From the NCBI GenBank assembly GCA_019914945.1, contig CM034100.1, positions 9,249,096 through 9,313,095 of the forward strand: a stretch of 64,000 bases of DNA, given 5' to 3'. Below are positions 33,496-46,600 of the stretch, one piece after another; positions within the stretch are counted from its first letter, which is position 1, and every line of letters starts with the position of its first letter. The DNA is from Typha latifolia (lineage: Eukaryota; Streptophyta; Magnoliopsida; Poales; Typhaceae). Under the pieces are notes generated by a model, which saw only the letters and a program-made list of their open reading frames with translations, was not told the DNA's origin and did no database searches. Made by a program: the position numbers and the translations under genes.

Positions 33496-34359
33496 GCAAG
33501 ATTTCCTGTGATACAGAAGGGTTTATCTCGAATAAACCCCCTTATGCCACTTCTCCAAACAAGACATTGTTCATCATTTTCAAAATTATAAATTTATTAG
33601 TTGGATATACAATGGGATAATTCCTAGTTTCTCAAAAACAAAATATATTGACAGAGTTTGATGAATTTTTGACCAAAATAGGCTTCCTTGGAATTTTATT
33701 TGCCATTTTAGACTAAGTTTATTACAAAGGGGATCTTTTTTGGCTTGTTCAGCTCCCATGTCATAACTCAATAGTGTAATTGCTGAATAATTGAATGATT
33801 TATATAGAAGATAAATTTTTGAACTGTTCAGTATCTTTTTTCACATAGTGTACTGAGTACTCTATCTATTAAGCATTGAATATTCTCTATGTGAATTGAT
33901 GAACTGTTAGCAGCTGAGTTGGGCAAACATATGTCCCCATTTGTTAATAAATTTCATTGCTGGACTATTGTAGTAAACAATATTTTATAACAGACTCATT
34001 TTGGTCAAAAAACTCTAGTTCGACTCGAATTACTGTAATCATTCTAGCAATGACATACTATCAGACGACGGTTCACACCCACATTAGCGGCGGATAAGGA
34101 ATTGAAGGATATTATGTGCAGGACTAGAATGGAACATATTCGGATCCGGGTAATAGGACCTGATTAGTTCTGTCGAAGTCTCGAAGAAGATAATATGACG
34201 GGTTGCTATCCTTGTCTGCAGGAGGCAACGGATGTAGCAGCTGAAAGCCTGAAACAGTAGGGGTGAGAGGTGCTGCGAGCCTCAAGCAAATCCGATACGC
34301 ACCACTTTGTTGGCATTTGCGGGGCCGCAAACTTAATTTGTGGCCCAGATTTCATTCCC

Positions 34360-34390
<31 letters not shown>
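33496..34390 (+). other. Upstream region of the AAF-type gene
   Basis: Non-repetitive by eye and with no supported ORF. It probably contains the promoter. No convincing TATA box was found near the inferred first exon. Confidence 0.4.

Positions 34391-34395
<5 letters not shown>
34361..34395. repeat. (TTA)n microsatellite
   Basis: About 35 bp of ATT repeats just upstream of, or at the start of, the inferred 5'UTR exon. Confidence 0.9.
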
Positions 34396-34396
<1 letters not shown>

Positions 34397-34550
34397 TTTT
34401 GAGGCCTCTCTCTCTATCTCTGTCTCTCTCGCATTCCACTTCACCCACTCCTCACTGTTTCTCTGCTCCTCATTCCCCAGTTCTATCTACTTAGGCGTTC
34501 AACTCTCTCCTCTCAGTCTCCTATTCCCTACTTCGTGCCAACAGTAAGTT
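34397..34550 (+). other. Candidate 5'UTR exon of the AAF-type gene
   Basis: A pyrimidine-rich stretch (CTCTCTCTATCTC..., many CTC and TTC motifs) typical of plant leaders. It is followed by a strong donor, CCAACA|GTAAGTTC, at about 34550. The inferred intron would run to an acceptor at about 37537 (TTTATTTCAG) or 37673 (GATTTACAG). The boundaries are inference; no transcript is available. Confidence 0.4.
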
Positions 34551-35279
34551 CTCTATTGGGTTGCGGTTTAATTCCTGTTTATTTTGTTTGCTCTGTTTGG
34601 TGTAGATCCTTTATGGGTTAATTTTGCGTTTGCTTCATCCTTCTCCTATTTGTTTACATGCTTCTTATATTTAGACGATAACAACGGGGAATTTATCAAT
34701 GTTTCCGTCGCTAAAATGTCTACTTTTAGATGATGAGATCACTATTTAGTCGCGACGTTTGCTTGGAATCCTTATTGAATTTATTTGAGGTTTTCTGGTA
34801 TTGAATTTGGTCGTCTGTTGTGTCTATGGTTTCTTCTGCATATTTTATCTTTGTAATTCGAGATTTTCTTGGACATATATGACTCAGGTAGGTACTATAC
34901 TGAATGTTGTTTTCAATTGGATATGATGATGGATATGCTATTTTCCCTATCAAGGAAGAAAATTTTGATTTAGGATTTCAAAGATTTTGACTTTTCACTG
35001 ATGAGATCAGCATGTCTTATTTAGCCTGCATTTTCCCCAATCTGCCTATTCTAGTACCATTGACGTTCTCAATATAAGCTTCAATTATGATTCTTACTGT
35101 CTATGACAAGGACAAAGAAAATTAGCTCTTATTTTTCTAAAAATGTTTGGAAATGCGCAAAGGATAAGCTAATGTTGTGTACTTGTGTGGATTCTATTAG
35201 ATTGATTTTCTAGGCAAGGTTTTCCATCTTTTCTAATTTCATTATTCTTCATATTGTTTGCTTCCTTTTTTAAGTTAAC

Positions 35280-36480
35280 TTTGGGGGTTATCTGAGTTGT
35301 AACCTTGTTGGAGTTTTCCGTACTAGTGGTACACATATCGGACGTTGAGACGGCATGGTAATTGAGGTGCTTATGCTTCCTAGACCCTTAAATCAGTGCA
35401 AGTACCAATCCGAGGGAGATACGGAGAGTGGTTTAGCTAAATTTGTTAGCCTATTTTTTATTCGGTTTAAGATTCTTTTATTTTATTATCTATATTTAGG
35501 TCTATATGGCTTGTATCTTAGGCATACTTTGGAGTTAAATGAGTTTATCTTCCTTAATCTCTCTGTCTCTCTTCCCAGCTTTCTCCCTATCATCTAGTAA
35601 ATCATTTATCTTCCTCCACTCTTAGCGACTTTCACCTTCACCGCGACAGTACTCTTTTTCACTGTTTGTAACATTTTTGTCTCCGATTTCTTTCCCTTTA
35701 TCTCTCTTTGCCTTAATCGCCTCTACCTCTAATACAGTTTTTATTTTTGTCCGTTATAACAATTGTAGGTTAATCTTAGCCTTCAACCATCTATTGTATC
35801 TGCATATGCATCTCATTCGCATCCGCAAGTCACCACTACCATATATTATCGAACCACCTCCATCAATTACTCAACCTCTACTCTATTATTACCTTCATGA
35901 CTAGCCTTCATCACTGGTCATCCTAAACCCTAGCCATGTTTCATAATCTATTGCATCACTGTTGAGCTATCATCCATCGACACTGCCGCTTGTCGCGTCG
36001 CTTGGGAGGAAGAGGAAGATGACTCAAATTGGATAGAAAGGTGGCTTGAGTCACTAGCCTTTGCCAGCTTGATACTGCCAATCGTGCGTCTTCGCCGCTT
36101 GCCGCCACTTGAGAGAGGAGATGATCAAGAGAGGGAGTGAGAGGAGATGAGAAATATCAGGTTACGTTTAGACAGATTGGCAGAGAGGGAGAGAGAGAGA
36201 GAGAAGAAATTTGGGGAATTGTTTTACTTGAATTTGTTTACATGTTAGCATTATCTGCTCTACCACCTAAGCAGGCTACAAGCTTGCTAGGCACTAAGGA
36301 ACGCCAAGGAGGCCCGTTCGCCATGTGTGAGCCACATTTCGGATTGAGGCATGATCTTTGCACCACCCTATCAAGGCGGCCGCCTTTGACGCCATTCAAA
36401 ACACTAAATAGTAGGCAGTTTCTGAGGGCACATCTTTCATGAGACTTCCATAGGGCACTAGAAGTCCAGCTTACTGAGCA
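35280..36480 (+). other. Possible degraded LTR remnant in the 5'UTR intron
   Basis: Shares ordered short blocks with the family-C-like LTR at 49370-50400, notably AATCCGAG and ATGGCTTGTATCTTAGG. A (GA)n run is at about 36183-36205. No coding sequence was recognised. The repeat assignment is weak. Confidence 0.3.
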
Positions 36481-37676
36481 CCATTTATAAATGATTTTAA
36501 TATGTCAACAGTCTTGTGCCCCTATCCTCCAATGCATAGATATATATATGCTGCATTGTTTTTATAATTTGAAGTCCTAAGGTTTCAATTTTGATTTGAG
36601 CAAGGAAACAAATATTAGATGTTTGTGTTGGGATCGACATTACCATAGATTTCAAAGCATTTCTCAAAGAGATCTCTTGCAACCGATATTTCATGTGGAT
36701 GTTCCAAATATGCAAAGATAGGAAAAGAAAATCTTATTTTTTATAAGAGAAAATTACTGATAAATATTTCATGCTGTAAAGTCGAAACTATAAGAAAGAA
36801 GGGTATTTTAGTCATACACAAGCATTTGAGAACTTTAACAATTCTTTATTAGGAATATTCTATGAATATTCTATTAAACGCTGACCATAATACAATTTTG
36901 AAAGATCAAAAAGATTTTAGTGGCAATTATAATATTTTAGAAAATGCAATGGAAATTTATGATATTTTAAAAGTTTCCAATCGTAATTATGTAAAACCCT
37001 ATATTTCTTTCATCTTTGATTTTTTTATTTTTTTTCGTTGGATCCATCCCTTCACTATGTCTATCGAATGTCATAATCCATAGTAATCATTGGACTCACG
37101 AAACAAACTTGAATAATTACATGTAATTTGCTATAGAAATGTGGTCTTCCTTGTTTGTCCATAGGAAATGTTGGAGGACTTATTAAGGGGTTTGGAAATG
37201 TTGCAGAAAGCTTGTGGGTTAATGTTTCAATCATGTGGAAATAGTAATACTTTCAGCAGATGTCATGTTGTTTAAGAGAGAAAAAATAATTGAGGATTTA
37301 ATGCCTGTTTATTCAGTTTCTCTGGAGGCTAGATAATCTTATGAGTAAAATGAGTTCTCTCTGCTGTAATCATGTTTGTCTTAGTTTTTTTTAATATAGA
37401 AATTGGAAACTGAATTAGCAGCCCATTGGGAGCTTTGGCACTGTATACTATGCTTAATATAATATGTGTGTGCACTCTTATTTCACATATATTTATAGCA
37501 GATGTCCCATCGAGATGATCATTCTGTTTATTTCAGGTCAGAAATGATACTTTACAACAATTAAACGAAGTACAAGAATATGCTGCCTGGAAATATTCCC
37601 AGGATGATGTGCTGCTCCCTTCTGAAAGTTTGCAGATGTCTCACTCATTGATTTGAATATTAATGATTTACAGTTA

Positions 37677-40600
37677 ATGCCATATATGGCTACTAGGGTT
37701 GCTGGTGGTGCTGTGGCTATTGAAAGAAGCAGATATATTGAGAGACGTAGCTTTTCATGTTCAATGAAGTCATTATGTTATATAGGATCAACTTGTACAT
37801 GCCAAAAGTTCGACTTGAGGAAATCAAATCATGGACATCTTTTCACTGCTGATGGAAGTTTTTGGCTTGTCAGTGGAAAGTCTTACTCGTGCATGTTCTC
37901 CAGAAGTCATGTTGTTTCATGCCATTCTGCTGGCACTCATAGTAGTGAAGCTAAGAAATGCACAAGGAGTTCTGAAGTTTGCACAGATGCTTACAGGTAT
38001 GTGTGACCTTACACTAATACAATTTTGTTATTTTCCTTGTTTCCTCTTGCTTCTGACCTTGGTGGGTGAATAAAGAACACTAGAGAATGAGGTATCAATT
38101 TGAAATCTTCCTAGTCCTGATAGTCTTGGAGTTTCATATATTTTTTATGTAACAAATGCTAATAATTTTGCTGAAAAGTTTTATTCTACTTTGCTGTTCT
38201 ATACTGCTATAATCCTGAGGGGAACTAATCGATCTAATGAATTTTTGTCCATGTTATATAGCTTGCTATACCTTTTCCCTTCTTTGTGTTTTTTGTCATA
38301 GCAGTCACGAAGCATCATAATCACCTAGTTATGAAGGTATATATTCTATAATGACACAGTATATCAAATATGTCTAGCTGTGTTTAAGGTCACTAGGGAA
38401 AAGATCAAAATCGTTAAAGCATAAGAACTTCTCCAAATGCTATAAAATTGTCAGAGAGGAGACTTGAAAATGATGAGTCCTTACCATAAAGTAGAAATCA
38501 ACAGAGTATTTTACGTTCTATCGTTTGATAAGCTTGAAGTTACGATGAATGTGATATGTAATTCAAAATTCAAACAAGTGAAGTATGGTGCTCAGTGATA
38601 TGTTTGACATGTTTACTTCCAATGGTTGTTAATGAAATGTACTTCACTAGCAAAAGTACTGTGATGAAGAAGGAAAGTCATAGTAGTGCTCTAGCAATTT
38701 ACTCTTGGTGTACTGTAGCTGGCAATGCTTAGTTCTACTCATGCTACAGTACCAAGATAAAAGAGGGCCTAGTTTGTTGTGGGTTAGAAAGATGGTTAGT
38801 CACTATATGGGTTTGTTGGTGTACCACCTAATCTTATGTTATACGTTGGGGATATCGTATCACATGTATGATTTATATATATTACTCTTCTCAATGAGAA
38901 AGAGAAATAGAATTCCCTTTTGTATCATGGCATCATATCAGATATCTTGAGTTCAAATCCTATCAGATCTATTTGTTATTTAAAATATAAAACCTCTATC
39001 TATTTAAATTAAGTCCACTTCTTGGCTTATAAAAAATGTGTAAGTCTATAAGTGTGGAGGAGTGTTAGAATATAAAATATAAAATCACCAATCTCTAATA
39101 ACTTAAGTTTTTAGAATAGTTTGTGAGTTATTATAAATTAGAGCCATATAGGGCTTCCTTTTTGATCCTATTCACTTCTTGTGACTAGACTCCTAATATA
39201 CGGAAGCCCCTTCCACTCTTCTCGTGCAGCCCATATATTTTCATCTCATGTGGAGGGATTCCACATGCAGCAGAACTTCTACAGCATGTACACATGAAAA
39301 ATTCTCATGCAATAGCTGTGCAAATACCAGGGATTTCTCCTATATGGAATTGCATTTCTCAAGCTTCATGATCTCCTTCCTGAATTGGAGTCTTCTCACG
39401 CATTGAACTCTCCCTAATTTCATGATATTTCTACCATGTTCGACATCCCTATCGTGAACTCTCAACACGTTGGGCTCTTTACAATTGCATTGAACTCTCC
39501 TCTCTACACAAATCCTTTTGTCCGTGAATAATGAATCCTCACTATCAAAATTAAATTTGTTCATCGCAAACTTCGTGTTTGATCCACCTTGAGTTTGAGG
39601 GGGGTTTGATTTATATATGTATATGCAATCTTATGTTATATTTTAGGGATACCATATCACATGTATGATGTAAATATATCTTTTCTTAACGAGAGAGAGA
39701 ATAGAATTCCCTTTCATATTAGGGTTAAATGCAGACATTCATCATTCTGTATAACAGAATTTGTTGCCTAATGATTGTGTCCATTGGTTAGAATCTGACT
39801 GCTTACTCGTCTATTATATTACGTGTCACACTTTTCGGTCTTTGTGAGAAGAAGTACCCGAAAGTTTTATTACATACAAAATCTTGAACCATCTGTTTTC
39901 GTCTTCTCATGTTGGGCATATAAAACACAATGGTTCACATGTTTTCTACAATTATACTACACTTCATGGGTAAGAAAATGTTAGGGAACAAGCATCATCT
40001 TTTTAAGACAATCTAGATTACAATTACAAATAGATTGCTCCAAAAGTCTCCAAATCAAGGATTACTGAAGAGTAGAATAAGGAACTAACTACAATTTGCC
40101 ATGTGTAGGATGGTAAGTTTTATGATAGACAAAAGACAACATTGTTGATTCAACTATAATGTGGATGTCCATAATGTAATTTGCTAATTTCTTTTCCATC
40201 ATCTAAACTCTTAGCACTTGTATCATATTGCATCTTGCTTGTAAATCCCAATTTACTATTGACTAATTGTTTTAAAATCATTCTATTTCTTGTTGCAGTG
40301 ATCAACTTGAAGAAGAACTTTATGGAGAAAGTGGATCTCAATTGAATGGTCATCAATCTACATCTGGAAGTAAATCAATCTACTCCAGTCAAGGCTTGGC
40401 TGAAGCTTGTAAATTTGTTTACAATGATGCAAAGTTTGTCAATGAAAGGGCTCAAAATGACATTTTGTTGCTTTCACGGTACTTATACATACCGCCACAA
40501 TGAGACACTTAATATGATATCCTACTCTCCATGAGTCAGTTTAAATTACTGAAAAACGATGTGGAAGAACTATTTTCATAACAAACTCTTGTGCTTTTGA

Positions 40601-43600
40601 TAGGCTTCCAGATCAACGGTTAAGTTAGGAATGTAACTATATTGGGCAAATGTCATGTTAGTGTATTAGTTTACTGTTTGAGATATCATGAACAATCTCT
40701 TCAAACCCTCGAGAAATTTTTTACTTGTGCCATCATTAAAATCTCAAATAAAATTCAGACACATTTTGTCCACCCTTTTAGTTATCCTGTACTTTTTTCT
40801 TGAACTTCAAGAATGCATGAATATCCTCATCATTTTAACCTCCTTGATCTATGGTTTTTCATTTATTACCAACCAATATACTCTGTTTCTGATGAATGTT
40901 CCCTATTTGGAAAGAGATTGGTAGTGCAGAATATTTTTCGTGTTAAGAAAGATCTTATAATTTGGGTTATAATTGCTTAGGATATTCTATTTGATATTTC
41001 CATCCACCTTCATTTATAATATCCATCTTTGAATTCCATTGTCAATCCTTTTTCCAGTGGCATAACAAGGCTGAATGATCGTGCACGCCAAGATGTTGCT
41101 GTTTTAGGGCTGGGGTTTCTGAAGCTTGATGGTACGTAGTTGATCATTTTTATCTTATTTCTAGCCTTGCTTTCTTTTGATTCTTCCTATAACTTTAGTC
41201 TAATTTTTTTAATCTTGATGATGTTGGGAAGCTCGTGCAAGAAAGGACACTCAGAAGATTGACCGTGGTGTGAAGAAAAAAGCTGCTCATTTGAACTACA
41301 TAGCCACAGTATGTTGTATTAGTACCTGGACAAATAATAAATTAAGATCTACATGCAGCTAAACATTGTGATACATATATTACATGCAGATATTAAAGGA
41401 CAAAGCTCAGTCGGACTTGAAGCGAGTGGCAGATCAGCATTGGAGTGATGGGGCTTTAGAGGTACCTTTTTAACTCATTTGACTACTCTATATCAGTATT
41501 GGGACTTTCTAAATGGCTATATTTTGTTTTATCAACAAATGTAAAATTTGTTTTCTTAATAATGGACACATGGAAGATTAAATAAACATCTATTTTTAAT
41601 GATAAGAATAACATATTCTTTTGATTAAGTATAAAATTAACATATTGATCATTTGTGTTTACGGAGGACAATTGCAGTTCTTGATAATATGAAGTCTCCA
41701 TTAATAATACATATATATTCTTTAATTGTAAGCTTGTGAAAAAACTAATGCTTTTCATCTCATCTTATTATATGTTAGCCTCAATACTTTGCAAAGTATT
41801 TCTAGCATGTCATCTGCATAGTAGCTATTATATGATAATTATCCTTTATGAAAATTCTTAAATATATTATATATCCTCCTAAGGCCTTTTAGATATGGAA
41901 ACACAATAGAGAGAAGAAAACCACAAATCCAACCATAGACATCATTCTACAGATGTAGATATATGATTCATTTATGATCCCCACATCTAGACATCTATGG
42001 CTGTTGATTGAAGTTCTTTTGTAAATTAATGTCTATTTGTGTTACGCTAGAATAATCTCCTAAGCAAGGATTGTCGTGCCAATTGGTGGCACTGTCCCTT
42101 CTGTTCCTAGCATTGTTCTGCAGCTATCTAAATAATATGTAGAGGTGGTAGAGTGATGGAGAACGAGGCGCAATATGTGCCATGCCTTCTGTTGGTAGCT
42201 AGCCACCACGCACTGTGCCAACAGCAAGGAAGTACTCTCTTTAGTGATATTATTAGTGATGCATAAGGCATCAAATAATGTATATCTTTTTACATGTTAA
42301 AAAAACATACGATCAAATATAGTTCACCTTCTCTCTTTGTAACCAACTTCACCAAATGCTAACTGTCTAGGTTAGCATGCCTGCCTTAAGGGGATGGAGT
42401 TTCATTTGATCCATCTCCTCAGGTTTGAGTTTATCTAGTTTTAATCATGGTTTCCAAAATCGGCTAATTCCAAGTTGGATCGACCATGACTGATCTTGAT
42501 CTTGACATGACTGGTTTTGGTCTGGGATTGACTAGTTTTAGTTGTATCCATTGTATCAGCTGAATCTAGTCACTTCGCACTCCGATGAACCCGGGTGAGT
42601 ATTTTTTTTCTCATTTCTCTTTTCTTTTTCACCCACTATTTAACTCCCATTTTTTTAGTGTTGTAAAATAATAGTAAAGAGAGATATCTCTCGCTACTAT
42701 TGTTTTGCAATAGTAATTTATTAGCATAAAAAATTGTCAAATTTAGATCAAAATTCATCATAGTTTTGAGTATTTTCTTTAGTTTTTAACCTTCATAGGT
42801 GATTATTATTATTTTTTTCTATATTTTTCAAAATTAAAAAAAAATGTATTTTTAAATAATATTTATAATTTTATGTAATTGAAATAATCTGATGACTTTG
42901 ATCTAATATAGGCCGGTACAACTGATACATATTATATTTTCTATCGGCCAATCCCAATCTCGATGCCGAGTTTTGTAACCTTAATTTTAAGTAAACAAGT
43001 ATGTTGTTTGATCTCCATATAGATGCTAAAATGATTCTAAGAGTAAGGAATTTATTGTAGAATTGATCAAAAAGGTGAGCATCATGTGCAGTGTTAGTAT
43101 TTTTGGTTTTTATTTCTTTATCATCTAAGTATCTAGCATTATATGCATGGCTGTTCTTATTTTCTGGGGATAACTGAAGTTTTGACATTATCTTTATGGT
43201 GTCTGAAACGGATATAAGCTGTTAAATTAATTTCAGTAGGTTATCTGAATTTCGGAACTTTAGGTATTTTCATAAAAATAGCTGCTTACTTTAGTAGACC
43301 AATTGGCTGATTTACTACATTTCTCACATGTTAGACCAACGATACTTGTTATATTTAGAATTTTATCATACACACACACACACACGCCCCAACAACACTT
43401 GTTATATATATATTTTTTATCATATATAAATATATGTATGTTTGTGTCAATTTTTTTCAGACTAGAAAGCTTTGAAAGATTCTGACTCAACCATCTATTA
43501 ACTATATCAGACCTTTTCCTTATTTTGGTCTGATCTTCTTTGACTATCAATTTTCTGCCAGGCTGATCTTCGACGAGCCGACGTTGTTGTTAGACGCCGT

Positions 43601-46600
43601 GCCATGGAGGATGCATTCATGGCTCTGAAGGTAGATGGCATAATGATGTCAATAGATAATTAATGAGCATTTTAGTTCTTTCTGGACTGTAGTGACATTC
43701 CATTTTATATGTTACTACTTTCGTTATTAGAGGACATTCTTTTGCCATACTGTCATATGTAAGATAAGAGGTGACTTCTGTGATAATCATCACAGGGCAA
43801 AAATCAGCATGAAGAGACTTCTTTAACATAATGTATCACATAAAGCCTTATATAATATAGATAACAAGCTTCTCTGGAAACTACATTACAAGACATGTTC
43901 ATTCTTTTTCTTTGTCTACTGCAGTTTGTTAAGGACATCCATGACATGATGGCAAACAAGTTGTATCAGCAGTGAGCTTCCTGTTGAACTCCTGATGGTT
44001 AACTATTTTATTCTGATGGTGTTTGAAGCCCTTATTATGTCTGATTGTTGTACATTCATTTGCAGTATAATGTCCTTTGTAATGCAGTTGTACTCATGGT
44101 GAAGCCATTTTTGCAGACCTCCAAAGGAAGGATCCATTTCTATTAGTAATACGATGGGTTTCATCACCCTTGAAAAGAATGGGAGGGCTGTTGATCTCTT
44201 TGCTCGAGAACTCTCTACTGATCGGGTCACTGCCATTGAGGTCTTTTCTAATTTAACCTATTTATGCAGTTGATAGTTCATTGTATTCAATTTTTGTATC
44301 AAATATTTCTTTGGTTCTTATTTAGGATGCATACTGGAGTATGGCATCTGCCTTATCTGAGGCTGATGGGATTGACTATACAGATCCTGAGGAGGTGAAA
44401 TTTTGTATTTCTTTTGTGATATTGGATAATAATAATTCTTCTCCAATAATTCCCACATTTTTACTCATTGTTAAATTGATTTTTGATTTGGGAAGCTTGA
44501 ATTGCTAGTAGCAACTCTTATTGACCTTGATGCAATGGATGGTAAAACCAGCGTTTCATTATTAGCTGAATGTTCGAGCTCTCCTGATGTTAATACCAGG
44601 TATTTTGTCTCAGCATTATTCTATTAAATAAATTGATTAATATTAAGCTTTGTCTATTTTACATGCAAATATATGTTTGCTGAGTCCATGATCCTGTTTT
44701 CCTATCTGCAGCATAATCCTTCCTCTGATTTGTTATACCTTCATGAATAGTTCTACCTAAAATCATTGAATTTGAAATATTATCTCGAGTACTTGCTTTT
44801 TGTGCAAAACTTGCACTTCAAAAATAGTAGATTGTAAAAGAAGATAGCCTGGTATACTCAAGGGTAAAGTCATATCCTAGAATTTGATTCAAGACAAACG
44901 AGCTTCCTAATGCAATGAATAAGGATTCGATGTACAATTTATCATGTAAAGTGTCTCAGTTCCACAAATGCACGTATGTAAATTATAGTACTTTGAAACC
45001 AGCTAAATTAGAGAAATTATGAAATTGGATGTAATCCTAGTTTTTTGATTGTCAACTTGATTTAGTGGTATCTCATTTTCTTTAATCAATTGTCTTGCCT
45101 TCACCTGTTAGTGCGTCCATTTAATTCTTTTACTCTTTTAAGAGTGACATGCCATCTCGCAAGACTTTACTTTCTCACCCGTTGGATATGGATCACCTCC
45201 TCTTTAGTAATCAATCTTTCGCCTTTTGATACGATCTCTCCTTGGGCTAAGGCTCGATCTATCCTGATTTTCAGATCTGGACAGGATCTGACACGGAACT
45301 TTGAAAATACATCCCGAAAGATGAAGCTGTCGGATCGATGTGAAATTTTGATATGTTGTAGCCCCGGAAAAGAGCTTTCAACAAATCTAGTTTTAGGGAA
45401 ATCGGACGGTGGGATCTAAAGATATCGTTCGATTAGTAAACGAACGTCAGGGAATCCGTCTTTGGATCCGTGGATTGAGGCACGAGATCCTAGGTGATGA
45501 AGGATGGTGGTGGACCGGCAGTAATGGGGTGGCACCGGTGAATACGTGGAGGTGGAAAGGTTATGGGGTGATGGAAAGTATTAGGGCAAAGTGATAGATA
45601 GATTGAAAGAATGGGGAGGAGTGGGCCGCCCCGAAGGGACTAGGGTGAGTGGCCGGTCGAGGGGGGTTATAAGCGGCGTCGTCGGGGAACGAGAGAACGA
45701 GAGAGAAGAAGATGAAGGAGATAAGGCAAAACTCAATTCATTCAATAATATGATTCCATGGTTGCCATCCACACCTTTAGAGGCTAACCAAACAATTCAA
45801 AAATGATAATTATTAACCCTAAAACAGTAGGTTTTTGCCGAACGCACATTTTGCATTCTCTGTATGTGCAAACGTAATGCAGGCGTTCGCAAGTGTGTTC
45901 TGACTCGAGCTCAGTCTTCCTAAGGAGCCTCTTGTCAATGAAGCTGTGGGTGGAACCGATGTCGATCAAGATTCTCAATATGGTTTTCTTGACTACACCG
46001 TTCACTTGCAAAGTCTTTAGCGCGGCTGACCCTGAATAGGCGTGGAGGGAGATTTCGGCTATCATGTCCTCCACAGGTTGCTCCTCAGCTACTCCTCCTT
46101 GCTTCAGCTGCAATCTCATCTTCTATCTCCTCCAATCCATTTATTAGCACCATTAATCCCATCGATTTAGCGCAGCAATGTCCTAGTACAAACTTCTCAT
46201 CATAGTGAAAGCATAGGCCTTTGGCTCTTTGTTCCTCCACTTGAGCAGGTGTGAGTGCTCGTCCCGGACCTCTAGGTGCGTACTTCACATCTTGGGAGGG
46301 CTTCAGGGGTGCTTGAGGAGGTACCATTGCAGTAGCGGTTCTTGGTATGCCGATAACATTTTCTGCCACTATGGTTGGTTGAGTTGGATTGTATCTTCCT
46401 TGGCTCGTCCAGTTCTATTTGAGGTGTAACTTCATGGCTCAATGTTTGTCTTCCATGAGTAGTGCATCTTCGAAGGCCTCCTTTAAGGTTCTAGGCCTTA
46501 AAGCCCTCACGTCGTCTTGTATGTCTCCCCGCAGCTCGGAGATGAAAGTGTTGCGAAGTTGCTGATCTATCCATGGGGGTTGGCATCAGCTACTTATCCT

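Noticed and set aside
34263..34547. A 94-codon ORF as the first AAF exon
   Set aside because: It translates a (TTA)n repeat and pyrimidine-rich leader; a 5'UTR reading fits better.
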